Of a stretch of 64,000 bases of DNA, positions 7,271 to 16,400 are shown piece by piece. The notes beneath the pieces are model-generated. The model searched no databases and had not been told where the DNA came from. It worked only from the letters and a program-made list of their open reading frames with translations. Origin of the DNA: Allopusillimonas ginsengisoli (GTDB lineage Bacteria; Pseudomonadota; Gammaproteobacteria; Burkholderiales; Burkholderiaceae_B); contig RAPG01000007.1 in NCBI GenBank assembly GCA_005239165.1, positions 62,001 through 126,000 of the forward strand, given 5' to 3'. Positions within the stretch are counted from its first letter, which is position 1, and each line of letters begins with the position of its first letter. Made by a program: the position numbers and the translations under genes.

Positions 7271-9185
7271 TGTTGTCGTTCTCTTTGACGTGCTGAAACT
7301 GCATCAGATAAAGGGCGGCGGTGCGTCGCGCGGTGTTGACGATGGCGCGCTCGGCTTTACCAGAGTCATCGCATTCAAGCGCAATGCTTACCGCAGTCAG
7401 CCAGCGTGCCAAATGATGCTCATCGTTGTGCCCGTGGTATTCAAGAAAGCGGAAGGCGTCGGGTGACAGTGGCAGGCTGGTTTTTAACAGAGGCAACAGC
7501 GCCGGCACGATACGTTGGCCAGTACCCTCAATAATGTAAATAGCCCCCAGTAGCCCTATGGGGTCGGGGTTTGCAGCCATGGCGTGCAGGTAGGCATTAA
7601 GCGCCTCACCGCCGGGGTTGCGGCGCAGATCATCCACACTGTCGGCGGTTCCTCCGGCCTTTTTGTAATCATCGAACAGTATCTTGAAATCATCCTGCTC
7701 TTCACCCGCGTGCAGCGTAATCAGTGCTGCCAGTGGTCCATAGGTGTCTGACAGCGATGCAGTGGCTTCGCGCATCCATCGTGTTCCTTCCCGAACCTGG
7801 GGAATCCAGCTCTCCATCCAGCTTATGTAGTCATTGGTCTGAAACCGCCGCTCGCGCAGCGTGTGCACAAGCGGCGTGCGCCACACTCTTGACCGGTAGT
7901 CATGCCAGATTGCGGCTAGCTCGGTCAGCAGTGGGCTAAGGCCTTCGGGGGCGTGTGCGGGATCATGCGGTGGGGCGATGCCCTGGGCATCCAGCGTTTG
8001 TTCAGACACCGTCTGGCGAAGGCCCCGCACGGTCGTGGCAGGCGTGTTGGCCGTGTCGGCTTCCACTTCCAGCAACATATAGGCCGTGGTAAACCGCCCT
8101 GATTCAGGCACATAGCAAAGTATCTGTTCGCCGGGCGTGAGTGTGCGGGTTTCCAGAAACTCAGCCAGCATAACCATAATCGAGGCCGCACCCGTATTGC
8201 CGCGCCATGCCAGGTTACTGAACCAATACTCTTTGGGAATAGCAAGCCCGGCCTTGCCCATGAGGTCTTCAACAACGGGTATGAACTTCTCGGACGAGTA
8301 GTGACACAGAAAATGGCGAATGCGGGTGGGGTCTACCCATTTGTCTCGTACCAGCTGCACATACTCATGGATGCCGATGTCAAACAGATGCGGCAGCAGG
8401 CGGATGTCTTGACGTAGCGCGAGTGCCCCGTCGGCTTCGGCGTCTTTCCATGAGGGGTAGTCAAGATGACTGCGCGCGCGATCCTCGGTAAGGCCCAACT
8501 GCATGCAGACCGGGTAGTCGCCTGAAAATGACTTTTGGTGCACCCACTTAAGGCGCAGCCTAAGGCCGTTGGCGGTGCGGCCAGGCGTGTCGGCGTTGCC
8601 CAGCAATACAGCGCCAGCGCCATCGGACAGCATCCAGCGCAAAAAATGCGAGTCAAAATCGGCATCATAGTCGCGCGCCGTAAAGCGTGACTGGCGAAAC
8701 ATACGCGACGGCATCTCGCTGGCCACGGCCAGGCCAGCCTGGTGGCCGCCAAGCTCAATGCCTTGTGCAACCGCTTGAATAGCGCCGACACCAGCCGCGC
8801 ATATGCCATGCACCGATACCGTTTCCAGCGGCGGCGCTGCCAGCTCGCCCTGAATCATATTGGCAAAGCCGGGCATGAGCGCATCGCCGCCCGAAGATCC
8901 GCTGGCCAGCATGCCTACATGGTCAAGACTTAGCTCGGCCTTATGCAGGCAGGCCCTGATGGCTTCTGCAGCCATCCCTGCGTTTGAAGTTGTCGGGTTG
9001 CCTTCTGTGTCGATGGCGTAGTAGCGCTGCTGTATGCCGTTCTCTGACAATATGCGCTGCTTGATGCGGCGTGACATGCGGTTAAGCGGCGCAATGAACG
9101 CGTCCATGTGCTCATTGTCGACGGGGTCACCCGGCATGAAATAAGCGGCGTTGTTCAGGTAGACACGGTCAAAGGCGATAGGCAT
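7254..9185 (-). CDS. Ketoacyl synthase III fused to haem-oxygenase-like diiron domain
   Basis: A 643-residue two-domain protein. Residues about 1-380 are a FabH/DarB-like ketosynthase with the catalytic triad visible: C129 in SVHGICAAGVGAIQAV, H295 in FLCHYSSEKF and N330 in RGNTGAAS. Residues about 415-630 are an all-helical domain resembling haem-oxygenase-like diiron enzymes (UndA, CADD, BesC types): candidate ligands are H492/E495, E553, and H584-x3-D588-x2-H591 in EYHGHNDEHHLARW. FabH is normally about 320 residues, so the C-terminal 260 are an added module. Expected chemistry is Claisen condensation of an acyl thioester plus an O2-dependent step on the chain. It lies between a desaturase gene (12-base gap) and an unknown gene (17-base overlap). 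Fold of the second domain is inferred from the ligand pattern. Confidence 0.82.
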   Translation of the reverse strand: MPIAFDRVYLNNAAYFMPGDPVDNEHMDAFIAPLNRMSRRIKQRILSENGIQQRYYAIDTEGNPTTSNAGMAAEAIRACLHKAELSLDHVGMLASGSSGGDALMPGFANMIQGELAAPPLETVSVHGICAAGVGAIQAVAQGIELGGHQAGLAVASEMPSRMFRQSRFTARDYDADFDSHFLRWMLSDGAGAVLLGNADTPGRTANGLRLRLKWVHQKSFSGDYPVCMQLGLTEDRARSHLDYPSWKDAEADGALALRQDIRLLPHLFDIGIHEYVQLVRDKWVDPTRIRHFLCHYSSEKFIPVVEDLMGKAGLAIPKEYWFSNLAWRGNTGAASIMVMLAEFLETRTLTPGEQILCYVPESGRFTTAYMLLEVEADTANTPATTVRGLRQTVSEQTLDAQGIAPPHDPAHAPEGLSPLLTELAAIWHDYRSRVWRTPLVHTLRERRFQTNDYISWMESWIPQVREGTRWMREATASLSDTYGPLAALITLHAGEEQDDFKILFDDYKKAGGTADSVDDLRRNPGGEALNAYLHAMAANPDPIGLLGAIYIIEGTGQRIVPALLPLLKTSLPLSPDAFRFLEYHGHNDEHHLARWLTAVSIALECDDSGKAERAIVNTARRTAALYLMQFQHVKENDNNATNP

Positions 9186-9197
9186 AGGCGAGGTTTT

Positions 9198-10169
9198 TCA
9201 GGAAGATCGAAATGAGGTGGATGTTTCTTCGTTGCGCTGGGGCGCAGGCGAAGGCATGAGGGGCACACTACGGTATTGTCTGTGGATTGCCCCCATGATG
9301 AACACGCGGGCCATATAGGGCAACAGCCCTGGCTCGTTCAACTGGGGTGCTACACGCTGGCGATAGTATTGCCAGTGCAGGCCAGTAAGTGCAGACCAGT
9401 GTGCACGTGAATGCTCATGGTGGGCCGTGTGCAGGCCAATATTGAACAGCAGGGGGTTTACCAGCCCTTCAAAATTGCGGGCGTAATTCAGCAAGGGCTG
9501 GCCGCGCCGGCTTTCGGGCGAGCCGTCAGCGTGGGCGTGCTGCAGATAATTGGTGACGAGTAACCAGTGCAGCCCATGCAGCTGCGGGATAATCACGTAC
9601 AACAGGCCTTTTTGCACATCAATGGCCAGCACGGTGGCCCACAACCCCAGCCAGGCGCCATACTGCAGCATGCAGTAGCGCCACACGCCAGGGTAATGAC
9701 GTCGCATGCGCGCTAGCCACGAGAATACCGTCGGATAAAGCACATGTGCTGCCTGAAAAGGATGTATCAGGTAGCCATAAAGGTGGTTGGTGTCGCCGCC
9801 GGCAAATCGATAAGTGCGGGCTACGTCATGCTCACCGTGCTTGTTGCGGTGGTGGTTGGTGCAATGCGTAGGCCAGAACACAAAACTCGGGTGGCCCTGG
9901 CACAGGGTGATATAAAAATCGGTGATGCGGTTTGCTGTGCGCCCCTGCCACATACGTAAATGGGTGTGGTTGTGGTGAATAACCCCCACGCCCAGCGTAA
10001 GAAACAAGAGCAAGGCATACAAAGGCCACGAAAACCCATGCAGCCATTGCCAGATGATCAGTGCGGGAAAGGCGGCCAGATAGGCCAGACTTTGCCAGTC
10101 TTGTGCATGCCGCAGACGCAAAACCCGCCTGTTACGGCCAGTTAGCGTGGGCGCTGCGGCCATGATCAT
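9198..10169 (-). CDS. Membrane fatty acid desaturase
   Basis: A 323-residue integral membrane protein with the histidine boxes of the fatty-acid desaturase/AlkB-like superfamily: HHNHTH (65-70), THCTNHHRNKHGEH (101-114), HAH (211-213) and HTAHHEHSRAH (247-257). These bind a diiron centre that inserts double bonds or hydroxyl groups into acyl chains using O2. Hydrophobic stretches at about 28-64 and 165-205 are the membrane helices. Its ATG overlaps the stop of the upstream hydroxylase gene (ATGA), so the two are coupled. Substrate is unknown; the context suggests a non-housekeeping lipid. Confidence 0.88.
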   Translation of the reverse strand: MIMAAAPTLTGRNRRVLRLRHAQDWQSLAYLAAFPALIIWQWLHGFSWPLYALLLFLTLGVGVIHHNHTHLRMWQGRTANRITDFYITLCQGHPSFVFWPTHCTNHHRNKHGEHDVARTYRFAGGDTNHLYGYLIHPFQAAHVLYPTVFSWLARMRRHYPGVWRYCMLQYGAWLGLWATVLAIDVQKGLLYVIIPQLHGLHWLLVTNYLQHAHADGSPESRRGQPLLNYARNFEGLVNPLLFNIGLHTAHHEHSRAHWSALTGLHWQYYRQRVAPQLNEPGLLPYMARVFIMGAIHRQYRSVPLMPSPAPQRNEETSTSFRSS

Positions 10170-10960
10170 CGCGGCCCTGCCTGTGCGGGTGGTCGGTGCT
10201 CAAATGCATCAAGGCGAGACTGTGCCGCATCGGCCTTGAGCCGGGTACCAAACAGCCGGTCCATAAACGTAAACTGAAAACCGAAATTTCCGTTGTAACA
10301 GGCATGATGCAAATGATGACGTCTGCTTGCCGCAAACCAGTGTGAGTACGACACGCCCGGGAAGAAATCGTAGTTGGAATGACCAATGCAGTTAAAGAAC
10401 AGGCTGAACAGTGGTACAGAAAGTAGTGACCAGAAACTGAAGTCATGCACCATCATGGGCAGCAAAATTACATTGCCCAGCATGAGCGCTTCGACCGGAT
10501 GAAAGGCGTAGGTGGAAAAAGGCGTGACAACGATAGTGCGGTGATGGGGCAGGTGAAAACGCCGTAGCCATTTGGTGTGCAGCAGGCGGTGGTTGACCCA
10601 GAAGTGCACGTCATTCCATGCCATCAGGGCCAGTATTTCGAGCATAATCTGTGTGGCACTGGCATGGGGGGCAAGCGTTGCCCAGCCCAGTTGTATCAAG
10701 CCCCACGGAAAAATCATCCCCAGGCCGAATATCAGTATGGAAAGAGCCGACAGGGTAAATTCGCGCCGCAACTGATCGGGCGTAAGCGGCCGGGGGTCAA
10801 GGGGGCGGCCCAAGCCTAAGGCAGGCAGCACATGATGGGTAAGTAACCACATGGTGCCACCAAACAAAATATAAATACTGCCAAAAAATGCCAGGCCCCA
10901 CAACATGATCTCGCCGGCAGACAAGGATGTAAATACTTCGCTCACATCTATCACGACCAC
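10166..10960 (-). CDS. Sterol desaturase family / fatty acid hydroxylase
   Basis: A 264-residue membrane protein of the fatty-acid hydroxylase superfamily. Its metal-binding histidine clusters are HFWVNHRLLH (119-128), HLPHH (136-140), H154, H194 (GHSNYDFFPG) and HHLHH (215-219), with four or so membrane helices. GTG 10960 is the likely start; an ATG is not available nearby in frame. First gene of a four-gene minus-strand operon with the desaturase, ketosynthase fusion and unknown protein, 120 bases downstream of a LysR gene on the same strand. Likely oxidises an acyl chain or headgroup in the same pathway. Confidence 0.88.
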   Translation of the reverse strand: MVVIDVSEVFTSLSAGEIMLWGLAFFGSIYILFGGTMWLLTHHVLPALGLGRPLDPRPLTPDQLRREFTLSALSILIFGLGMIFPWGLIQLGWATLAPHASATQIMLEILALMAWNDVHFWVNHRLLHTKWLRRFHLPHHRTIVVTPFSTYAFHPVEALMLGNVILLPMMVHDFSFWSLLSVPLFSLFFNCIGHSNYDFFPGVSYSHWFAASRRHHLHHACYNGNFGFQFTFMDRLFGTRLKADAAQSRLDAFEHRPPAQAGPR

Positions 10961-11080
10961 TTATGAACCATCAGGGATGCTAGCACACGCTGTCATGCGC
11001 ACTGGCTGGTGCCGGAACCCTGTGCGAGCAGCGCCTGGACGCAGGCAGGGGCTGCAGAGGCGTATTGCAGGTGGCTATGA

Positions 11081-11989
11081 CTAGGTTTGTTCATCACTGA
11101 ACAGACGCCACATCCGGTCCATGGCTTTAGGGTCAGAGGGGTGCATGCCGCGATACAGGCCGAGTTCAAGCTTCACGCTCTTGAGACCGCCTCCCAGCGC
11201 CTTGAGCGTTCCGCCCTTTAATTCACGCTGCACCAGGCTTGCAGGCAGCCATGCCATGCCAAGCCCTGCCAGCACCATTTCTTTTATCCCGGCAAGAAAG
11301 ACAGACTCGTGTACAAGCTCCACATGGCAGCGCTGCGCGAGTGAGGCCACGCATTCCTTGTACATGAGGCGACCAAGAAAACTTTCAGCGGGGAATCCGA
11401 GCAATCTCAGCAAAGTGCCCCTGCGTGGAACATGCAGGGGCTTGCCATTGCCAGCCAGAGCGCTGACAGGGATAAGGGTTTCTGTCCCCATGGGCAAGCG
11501 GACGCTGTTGGGAAACGATGAGAGCAGCAAGCTATCGGGCTCTTCCATGCATAGCAACAGGTCGGCATGACCTTCCATGAACAGCGTAACGCAGTCATCA
11601 CGGTTTTCAGAGCGCACATTGAAATCAATGCGCGGCAATTGCTCATCGGCCGTCACCCGTTTGATGAGAGGAGGAAGCTGGGTCATGGTCAGTGAATGCT
11701 GTGTAACCAGTAACACGCGCACGTTGCTCTGGCTTTGTGCGCGGATGCGGCTACGTAACTGATGTAAATCATGGAGCAGCCGCCGGAACTCACCAATATG
11801 TTGCTGTGCTGCGGGGGTAAGCCGCATTGGGGTTGCCCGGCGGTCTACCAGCTGAACATCAAGCCATGTCTCAAGCAGCTGTATGCGGCGCGAAAAGGCG
11901 GGCTGAGTAATGTTGCGCAGCGCTGCCGCCTTCGAAAAACTGCCTGCCTCTGCCAGAGTGAGCAGATCTTCCAGCCAGACGAGTTTCAT
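11081..11989 (-). CDS. LysR-family regulator divergent from dcyD-like operon
   Basis: A 302-residue LysR protein: winged helix at residues about 2-60 (LTLAEAGSFSKAAALRNITQPAFSRRIQLLE) and a substrate-binding effector domain from about 90. The ribosome-binding site AGGAGG is strong. It faces the dcyD-like gene across 110 bases, the classical layout for a LysR that controls its divergent neighbour. It could also affect the lipid operon that begins 120 bases beyond its stop on the same strand. The inducer is unknown, perhaps the amino acid imported by the adjacent ABC system. Confidence 0.9.
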   Translation of the reverse strand: MKLVWLEDLLTLAEAGSFSKAAALRNITQPAFSRRIQLLETWLDVQLVDRRATPMRLTPAAQQHIGEFRRLLHDLHQLRSRIRAQSQSNVRVLLVTQHSLTMTQLPPLIKRVTADEQLPRIDFNVRSENRDDCVTLFMEGHADLLLCMEEPDSLLLSSFPNSVRLPMGTETLIPVSALAGNGKPLHVPRRGTLLRLLGFPAESFLGRLMYKECVASLAQRCHVELVHESVFLAGIKEMVLAGLGMAWLPASLVQRELKGGTLKALGGGLKSVKLELGLYRGMHPSDPKAMDRMWRLFSDEQT

Positions 11990-12099
11990 CGTTGCCTCCT
12001 GTGTTATGCAAAAAAAGCATGAGCCCCCAAGAATATAGTATTAGGCAAAGCGTGGGCGTGTGAGTACCATAAAAAAATCGCCAATCAGGAGTTAGTGTT

Positions 12100-13098
12100 A
12101 TGCAACTTGCCGCGTTTCCCCGTGTACGACTGGGCCACTTTCCTACAGCGCTAGAGCCCATGCCTCGCCTTAGCGCTCACCTTGGCGGTCCCAATCTGTT
12201 CATCAAGCGTGATGATTGCACTGGCCTTGCTACGGGTGGCAACAAAACGCGCAAGCTGGAGTTTCTGGTCGCGCAGGCGCTGGAGCAGGGTGCCGATACC
12301 CTGATCACACAGGGGGCTGTGCAATCCAACCATGCCCGGCAAACGGTGGCGGCTGCAGCGCATGTGGGCATGCAGGCCAAAATTCTGCTTGAACAGCGTG
12401 TGCCCAATGCCAGCGACGAATATGAGTGGTCAGGCAATGTGTTGCTCGATCAACTTCTGGGTGGCGAGATTGTCGCCAAGCTGCCGGCCGGAACCGACAT
12501 GGCCGCTGAAATGGAAAAGCTGGCGCAAGCCCTGCGTGATGAAGGTAAAAAACCTTACATCATCCCGGGTGGGGGTTCCAACCCCGTTGGCGCGCTGGGT
12601 TATGTGGCCTGCGCGCATGAGCTGTTGCAGCAGGCTTTTGATTCAGGACTGCGCATGGATCATGTCATTCATGCCACTGGAAGCACGGGTACGCAGGCTG
12701 GCTTGATTGCAGGCTTTCGCGGCAGCAACAGCGGCGTGCCGGTGTATGGTGTCAGCGTGCGCGCGCCCAAAGATAAACAGGAGGAAAACGTCTGGAAACT
12801 GGTGCAGAGCACCGCTGACTACATGGGGCTGCCGGCCAGTGCAGTAGAAAGGGCCGATGTGGTGGCCAACGCTGATTATGTGGGAGAAGGCTACGGCATA
12901 CCCACTGAGTCAATGATCGAGGCGCTGAGGCTTACGGCCCAGCTAGAAGGGATACTGCTTGATCCGGTGTATTCCGGAAAAGGCATGGCGGGTCTGATAG
13001 GGCTGATCCGTGCAGGGCACTTCAAAAAAGATGAAAACGTGGTCTTCATACATACCGGCGGTGCCGTTGGTCTGTATGGCTACCGTCAGATTTTCTGA
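12100..13098 (+). CDS. PLP-dependent D-cysteine desulfhydrase / L-cysteate sulfo-lyase family
   Basis: A 332-residue fold-type II PLP enzyme of the DcyD/ACC-deaminase group. The PLP lysine lies in [15 protein letters not shown], followed by [17 protein letters not shown], with the glycine-rich [12 protein letters not shown] and [10 protein letters not shown] loops that hold the cofactor phosphate. Members split D-cysteine, L-cysteate (CuyA) or 1-aminocyclopropane-carboxylate; sequence alone does not separate them here. A GGAG site lies eight bases before ATG. It heads an operon with an acidic amino-acid ABC transporter and a racemase, which favours an acidic substrate such as cysteate over cysteine (inference). 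Confidence 0.88.
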   Translation: MQLAAFPRVRLGHFPTALEPMPRLSAHLGGPNLFIKRDDCTGLATGGNKTRKLEFLVAQALEQGADTLITQGAVQSNHARQTVAAAAHVGMQAKILLEQRVPNASDEYEWSGNVLLDQLLGGEIVAKLPAGTDMAAEMEKLAQALRDEGKKPYIIPGGGSNPVGALGYVACAHELLQQAFDSGLRMDHVIHATGSTGTQAGLIAGFRGSNSGVPVYGVSVRAPKDKQEENVWKLVQSTADYMGLPASAVERADVVANADYVGEGYGIPTESMIEALRLTAQLEGILLDPVYSGKGMAGLIGLIRAGHFKKDENVVFIHTGGAVGLYGYRQIF

Positions 13099-13115
13099 AT
13101 ACAGGAGACAAATCC

Positions 13116-14015
13116 ATGAAAAAATCCACCATTGCACTATTAACGACTGTCGCCGTTGTTGCCTCCGCACCCACGTGGGCAGACGGCCGTCTCGACAAAA
13201 TAAAGTCTTCCGGTGAAATCTCATTAGGGCACCGCGACTCTTCCATTCCTTTTTCTTACCTGGATGACAACCAGAAGCCCATTGGATATTCCATGGACAT
13301 CTGCCAGCAAATCGTCAAAGCCGTCGAGAAGAAACTGGGCATGGACGATATCAAGGTCAAGCTTGTACCGGTGACTTCGTCCACACGTATCCCTTTGCTT
13401 GCCAACGGTACGGTTGACCTTAACTGTGGGTCCTCTACCAACACCAAAGAGCGCCAGGCTCAGGTGGCATTTGCACCAACCACATTTGTGACAGCCACCC
13501 GCTTTGTTTCCAAGAAGTCTTCTGACCTGAAGAATCTGGATGATCTCAAGGGCAAGACGGTCGTGTCGACTGCCGGCACCAGCAACATTCGCTGGGCCAC
13601 AGGTGCCAATGACAAAGAAAAACTGGGTATGAATATTATCCCGGCCAAAGACCACGCCGAAGCCTTGCTAACGGTAAACAGTGGACGTGCTGCCGCGTTC
13701 TTCATGGATGACATTCTGCTCGCCGGGCTGGTTGCTACCTCACATGATCCGAGCTCCTGGGTGATCAGCAAAGACGCCTATACCGTCGAGCCTTACGCCA
13801 TCATGGAACCCAAGGGCGACCCAGACTTCAAGAAGCTGGTCGACGACACGATTATTGGCATGATGAAAGACGGTCAGCTTGATGCCTTGTACAAAAAATG
13901 GTTTGAGTCGCCAGTACCGCCCAAGAACGTGAACCTTAACTGGCCCATGAGCGAACAGCTCAAGAAAGCGATTGCCAACCCCACCGACTCGCCAGACCCA
14001 GAAGTCTATCGCTAA
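13116..14015 (+). CDS. GltI-like periplasmic amino acid-binding protein
   Basis: A 299-residue family-3 solute-binding protein. Residues 1-22 are a Sec signal peptide ending in TWA/DG. The mature part resembles GltI/PEB1-type glutamate/aspartate receptors (GEISLGHRDSSIPFSYLDDN, LNCGSSTNTKERQ, PYAIMEPKGDPDFKKLVD). It delivers a polar amino acid to the two permeases encoded next. The gene starts 17 bases after the lyase stop with an AGGAG site, in one operon. The relation to glutamate/aspartate receptors is the main clue to the substrate. Confidence 0.9.
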   Translation: MKKSTIALLTTVAVVASAPTWADGRLDKIKSSGEISLGHRDSSIPFSYLDDNQKPIGYSMDICQQIVKAVEKKLGMDDIKVKLVPVTSSTRIPLLANGTVDLNCGSSTNTKERQAQVAFAPTTFVTATRFVSKKSSDLKNLDDLKGKTVVSTAGTSNIRWATGANDKEKLGMNIIPAKDHAEALLTVNSGRAAAFFMDDILLAGLVATSHDPSSWVISKDAYTVEPYAIMEPKGDPDFKKLVDDTIIGMMKDGQLDALYKKWFESPVPPKNVNLNWPMSEQLKKAIANPTDSPDPEVYR

Positions 14016-14033
14016 CGTGTCGCAGGACGGCAC

Positions 14034-14792
14034 ATGAATTACAACTGGAACTGGCATGTTTTGCTGGAAGCGGCGCCAGGAGGCGGGACCTATCTCGAAA
14101 GCCTCCTGGGCGGGCTGGTCTGGACGATAGGCACAGCCATTCTGTCCTGGGCACTGGCATTGAGTATGGGCACGCTGGTTGGCGTGGCTCGTACCACGCG
14201 CATTGCCTGGCTGCGTGCTGTGGGCACTGCCTATGTTGAGCTGCTGCGCAATGTGCCTCTTCTGGTGCAGATGTTTCTGTGGTATTTCGTGATGCCGGAG
14301 CTGGTTCCCAGAGAGCTGGGTAATGCCATCAAGCAGATCCCGCCTCCCTGGGGCATTTTTATACCGGCCGTGTTGTGTCTGGGTTTTTATACCTCTTCGC
14401 GCGTGGCTGAGCAGGTCAGGGCAGGCATAGAATCTTTGCCGCCTGGTCAGCGCATGGCGGCAACGGCATTGGGGCTTAAACCATGGGAAGTTTACTGGCA
14501 CATCTTGCTGCCTACGGCATTTCGCGTCATTTTGCCGCCCCTGTCGTCCGAGCTTCTCAATCTCATCAAAAATACCTCGGTAGCCTTCACCATAGGTTTG
14601 TTCGAGCTGGTGGGGGCGGCACGTTCGGTGCAAGAGTTCAGCTTTCAGGTGTTTGAGACGTTTGCTGTGGCAACACTGTTTTATCTGGTGCTCAATCTTG
14701 TTGTTGTATATGGCATGTCGAAGATAGAGCGGCGACTTGCCGTGCCCGGCTTCATGGGCCCTGCGGCCACTATTACTGCGGGGCCGCCATGA
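14034..14792 (+). CDS. GltJ-like amino acid ABC transporter permease
   Basis: A 252-residue HisM/GltJ-type inner-membrane permease with five or so helices. The cytoplasmic coupling loop that contacts the ATPase is visible as EQVRAGIESLPPGQRMAATALG. The N-terminus (MNYNWNWHVLLEAAPGGGTY) is typical of GltJ proteins of glutamate/aspartate systems. The stop overlaps the next permease start by four bases. Confidence 0.9.
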   Translation: MNYNWNWHVLLEAAPGGGTYLESLLGGLVWTIGTAILSWALALSMGTLVGVARTTRIAWLRAVGTAYVELLRNVPLLVQMFLWYFVMPELVPRELGNAIKQIPPPWGIFIPAVLCLGFYTSSRVAEQVRAGIESLPPGQRMAATALGLKPWEVYWHILLPTAFRVILPPLSSELLNLIKNTSVAFTIGLFELVGAARSVQEFSFQVFETFAVATLFYLVLNLVVVYGMSKIERRLAVPGFMGPAATITAGPP

Positions 14793-15478
14793 GTGAATTT
14801 GATTTTGATGTCATACAGCGATCATGGGTGTATTTGTTTCGCGATGGAATGACCTTCACGCTGAAGCTGACCATTTTGTCGACCATGGGCGGGCTCTTTC
14901 TGGGCACTTTGCTGGCTTTGTGCCGGGTGGCGGCAGTTAAGCCATTTTCAACCCTGGCTGCGATCTATGTAAACCTGCTGCGCGCCCTGCCTTTGATCCT
15001 GGTGATTTTCTGGTTTTATTTTCTGGTGCCGTATATTGGTGCATGGATGACGGGCGCTGATCGCCCTGTTGCGGTGGGTGGTTTTACGTCGGCACTGATC
15101 ACCTTCACGCTGTTTGAGGCTGCTTACTTTTGTGAGATTATGCGCGCGGGCATACAGTCTGTGCCGCGGGGCCAGGTGGCTGCAGGCTATGCACTTGGGT
15201 TTACATACTGGCAGGTCATGCTAACCGTAGTGCTTCCACAGGCCTTCCGCAATATGACACCAGTGCTGCTGACGCAGGTTATTGTGTTGTTTCAGGACAC
15301 CTCACTGGTCTATGTGCTTTCGCTCACAGATTTTTTGGGTGCTGCCGTGAAGGTGGCGCAGCGAGACGGCAGACTGATCGAAATGTATATGTTTGTCGCG
15401 GTCGTGTATTTTATTATGAGCTATGCGGCCTCCTTGCTGGTGCGTTATTTGCGTCGGCGCACCGCCATTGTGGCCTGA
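14789..15478 (+). CDS. GltK-like amino acid ABC transporter permease
   Basis: A 229-residue permease, second membrane subunit of the same importer. The coupling loop reads EIMRAGIQSVPRGQVAAGYALG, and the start MSEFDFDVIQRSWVYLFRDG fits GltK proteins. Overlaps the upstream permease by four bases and is followed after 24 bases by the ATPase gene. Confidence 0.9.
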   Translation: MSEFDFDVIQRSWVYLFRDGMTFTLKLTILSTMGGLFLGTLLALCRVAAVKPFSTLAAIYVNLLRALPLILVIFWFYFLVPYIGAWMTGADRPVAVGGFTSALITFTLFEAAYFCEIMRAGIQSVPRGQVAAGYALGFTYWQVMLTVVLPQAFRNMTPVLLTQVIVLFQDTSLVYVLSLTDFLGAAVKVAQRDGRLIEMYMFVAVVYFIMSYAASLLVRYLRRRTAIVA

Positions 15479-15502
15479 TCGGCTGCTTAAACAGGAGACT
15501 GA

Positions 15503-16237
15503 ATGATCGAAATCAAGCATGTCAGCAAGTGGTATGGGCACACCCAGGTGCTTGACGATTGCAGTACTCAGGTTGCCGATGGCGAGGTGGTGGTGGTGTG
15601 CGGCCCCTCAGGTTCGGGCAAGTCTACCTTGATTAAAACCGTTAATGGTCTCGAGCCTTTTCAAAAAGGAGAGATTCTGGTTGACGGCGTATCGGTGGGC
15701 GCAAAATCAACCAATCTTCCCAAGCTTCGCGCCAGTATCGGCATGGTGTTTCAGAGCTTTGAGCTGTTTCCTCATCTCAGTGTCATGCGAAATTTATCTA
15801 TCGCTCAGCAGAAAGTGCTGGGGCGCAGTGTCGAAGAGGCCAGCAGCCGCGCCGAGACACTGCTCACGCGGGTAGGCCTTGCGGCGCATCGTGACAAATT
15901 TCCCGGCCAGCTATCCGGGGGCCAGCAACAACGGGTTGCCATTGCACGTGCGCTGGCCATGGATCCGGTCGCCATGCTGTTCGATGAACCCACGTCAGCG
16001 CTCGACCCAGAGATGGTGACCGAGGTGCTCGACGTCATGGTGGATCTGGCCCGGGAAGGCATGACCATGATGGTAGTGACGCACGAAATGGGCTTTGCCC
16101 GTAAGGTTGCTGACCGTGTCATCTTCATGGACGTCGGGAAAATCGTTGAAGACTGCAGCAAGGATGCGTTTTTCGGGCAGCTTGAAGAGAGGTCCGAACG
16201 TGCGCAACTGTTTCTGTCCAAGATACTTCCGCACTGA
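15503..16237 (+). CDS. GltL-like amino acid ABC transporter ATPase
   Basis: A 244-residue cytosolic ATPase of the polar amino-acid class. Walker A is GPSGSGKST, the Q-loop is [11 protein letters not shown], the signature is [15 protein letters not shown], and Walker B is [14 protein letters not shown]; the H-loop histidine follows in [16 protein letters not shown]. It drives the transporter built by the two preceding genes. An AGGAG site precedes the ATG. Confidence 0.93.
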   Translation: MIEIKHVSKWYGHTQVLDDCSTQVADGEVVVVCGPSGSGKSTLIKTVNGLEPFQKGEILVDGVSVGAKSTNLPKLRASIGMVFQSFELFPHLSVMRNLSIAQQKVLGRSVEEASSRAETLLTRVGLAAHRDKFPGQLSGGQQQRVAIARALAMDPVAMLFDEPTSALDPEMVTEVLDVMVDLAREGMTMMVVTHEMGFARKVADRVIFMDVGKIVEDCSKDAFFGQLEERSERAQLFLSKILPH

Positions 16238-16344
16238 GCATGTGTAGACGCGTGATTTCAGGTTGCTACGCCCAAGACGCTGTAGGGCAGTGTGCGTGCA
16301 ATAGTGCAATAGTGCCTTCCGGGTTGCCGGGCTGACGGGCTGAC

Positions 16345-16353
16345 GGGGGGGGG
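16345..16353. repeat. Nine-G homopolymer between ATPase and racemase genes
   Basis: A run of nine G bases, preceded by two GGGCTGAC copies and a GTGCAATA duplication, in the 163-base gap upstream of the racemase gene. Such tracts slip easily and could alter spacing to the racemase promoter. Confidence 0.85.
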
Positions 16354-16400
16354 CGGGCGTTACGCTAAACCGTTGGGCTAAGTATTTTGGGGCGTGAACA

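Noticed and set aside
13740..14633. 297-codon minus frame across ABC transporter genes
   Set aside because: Antisense to the receptor and permease genes; rich in His, Arg and Gln as expected of a shadow in high-GC DNA.
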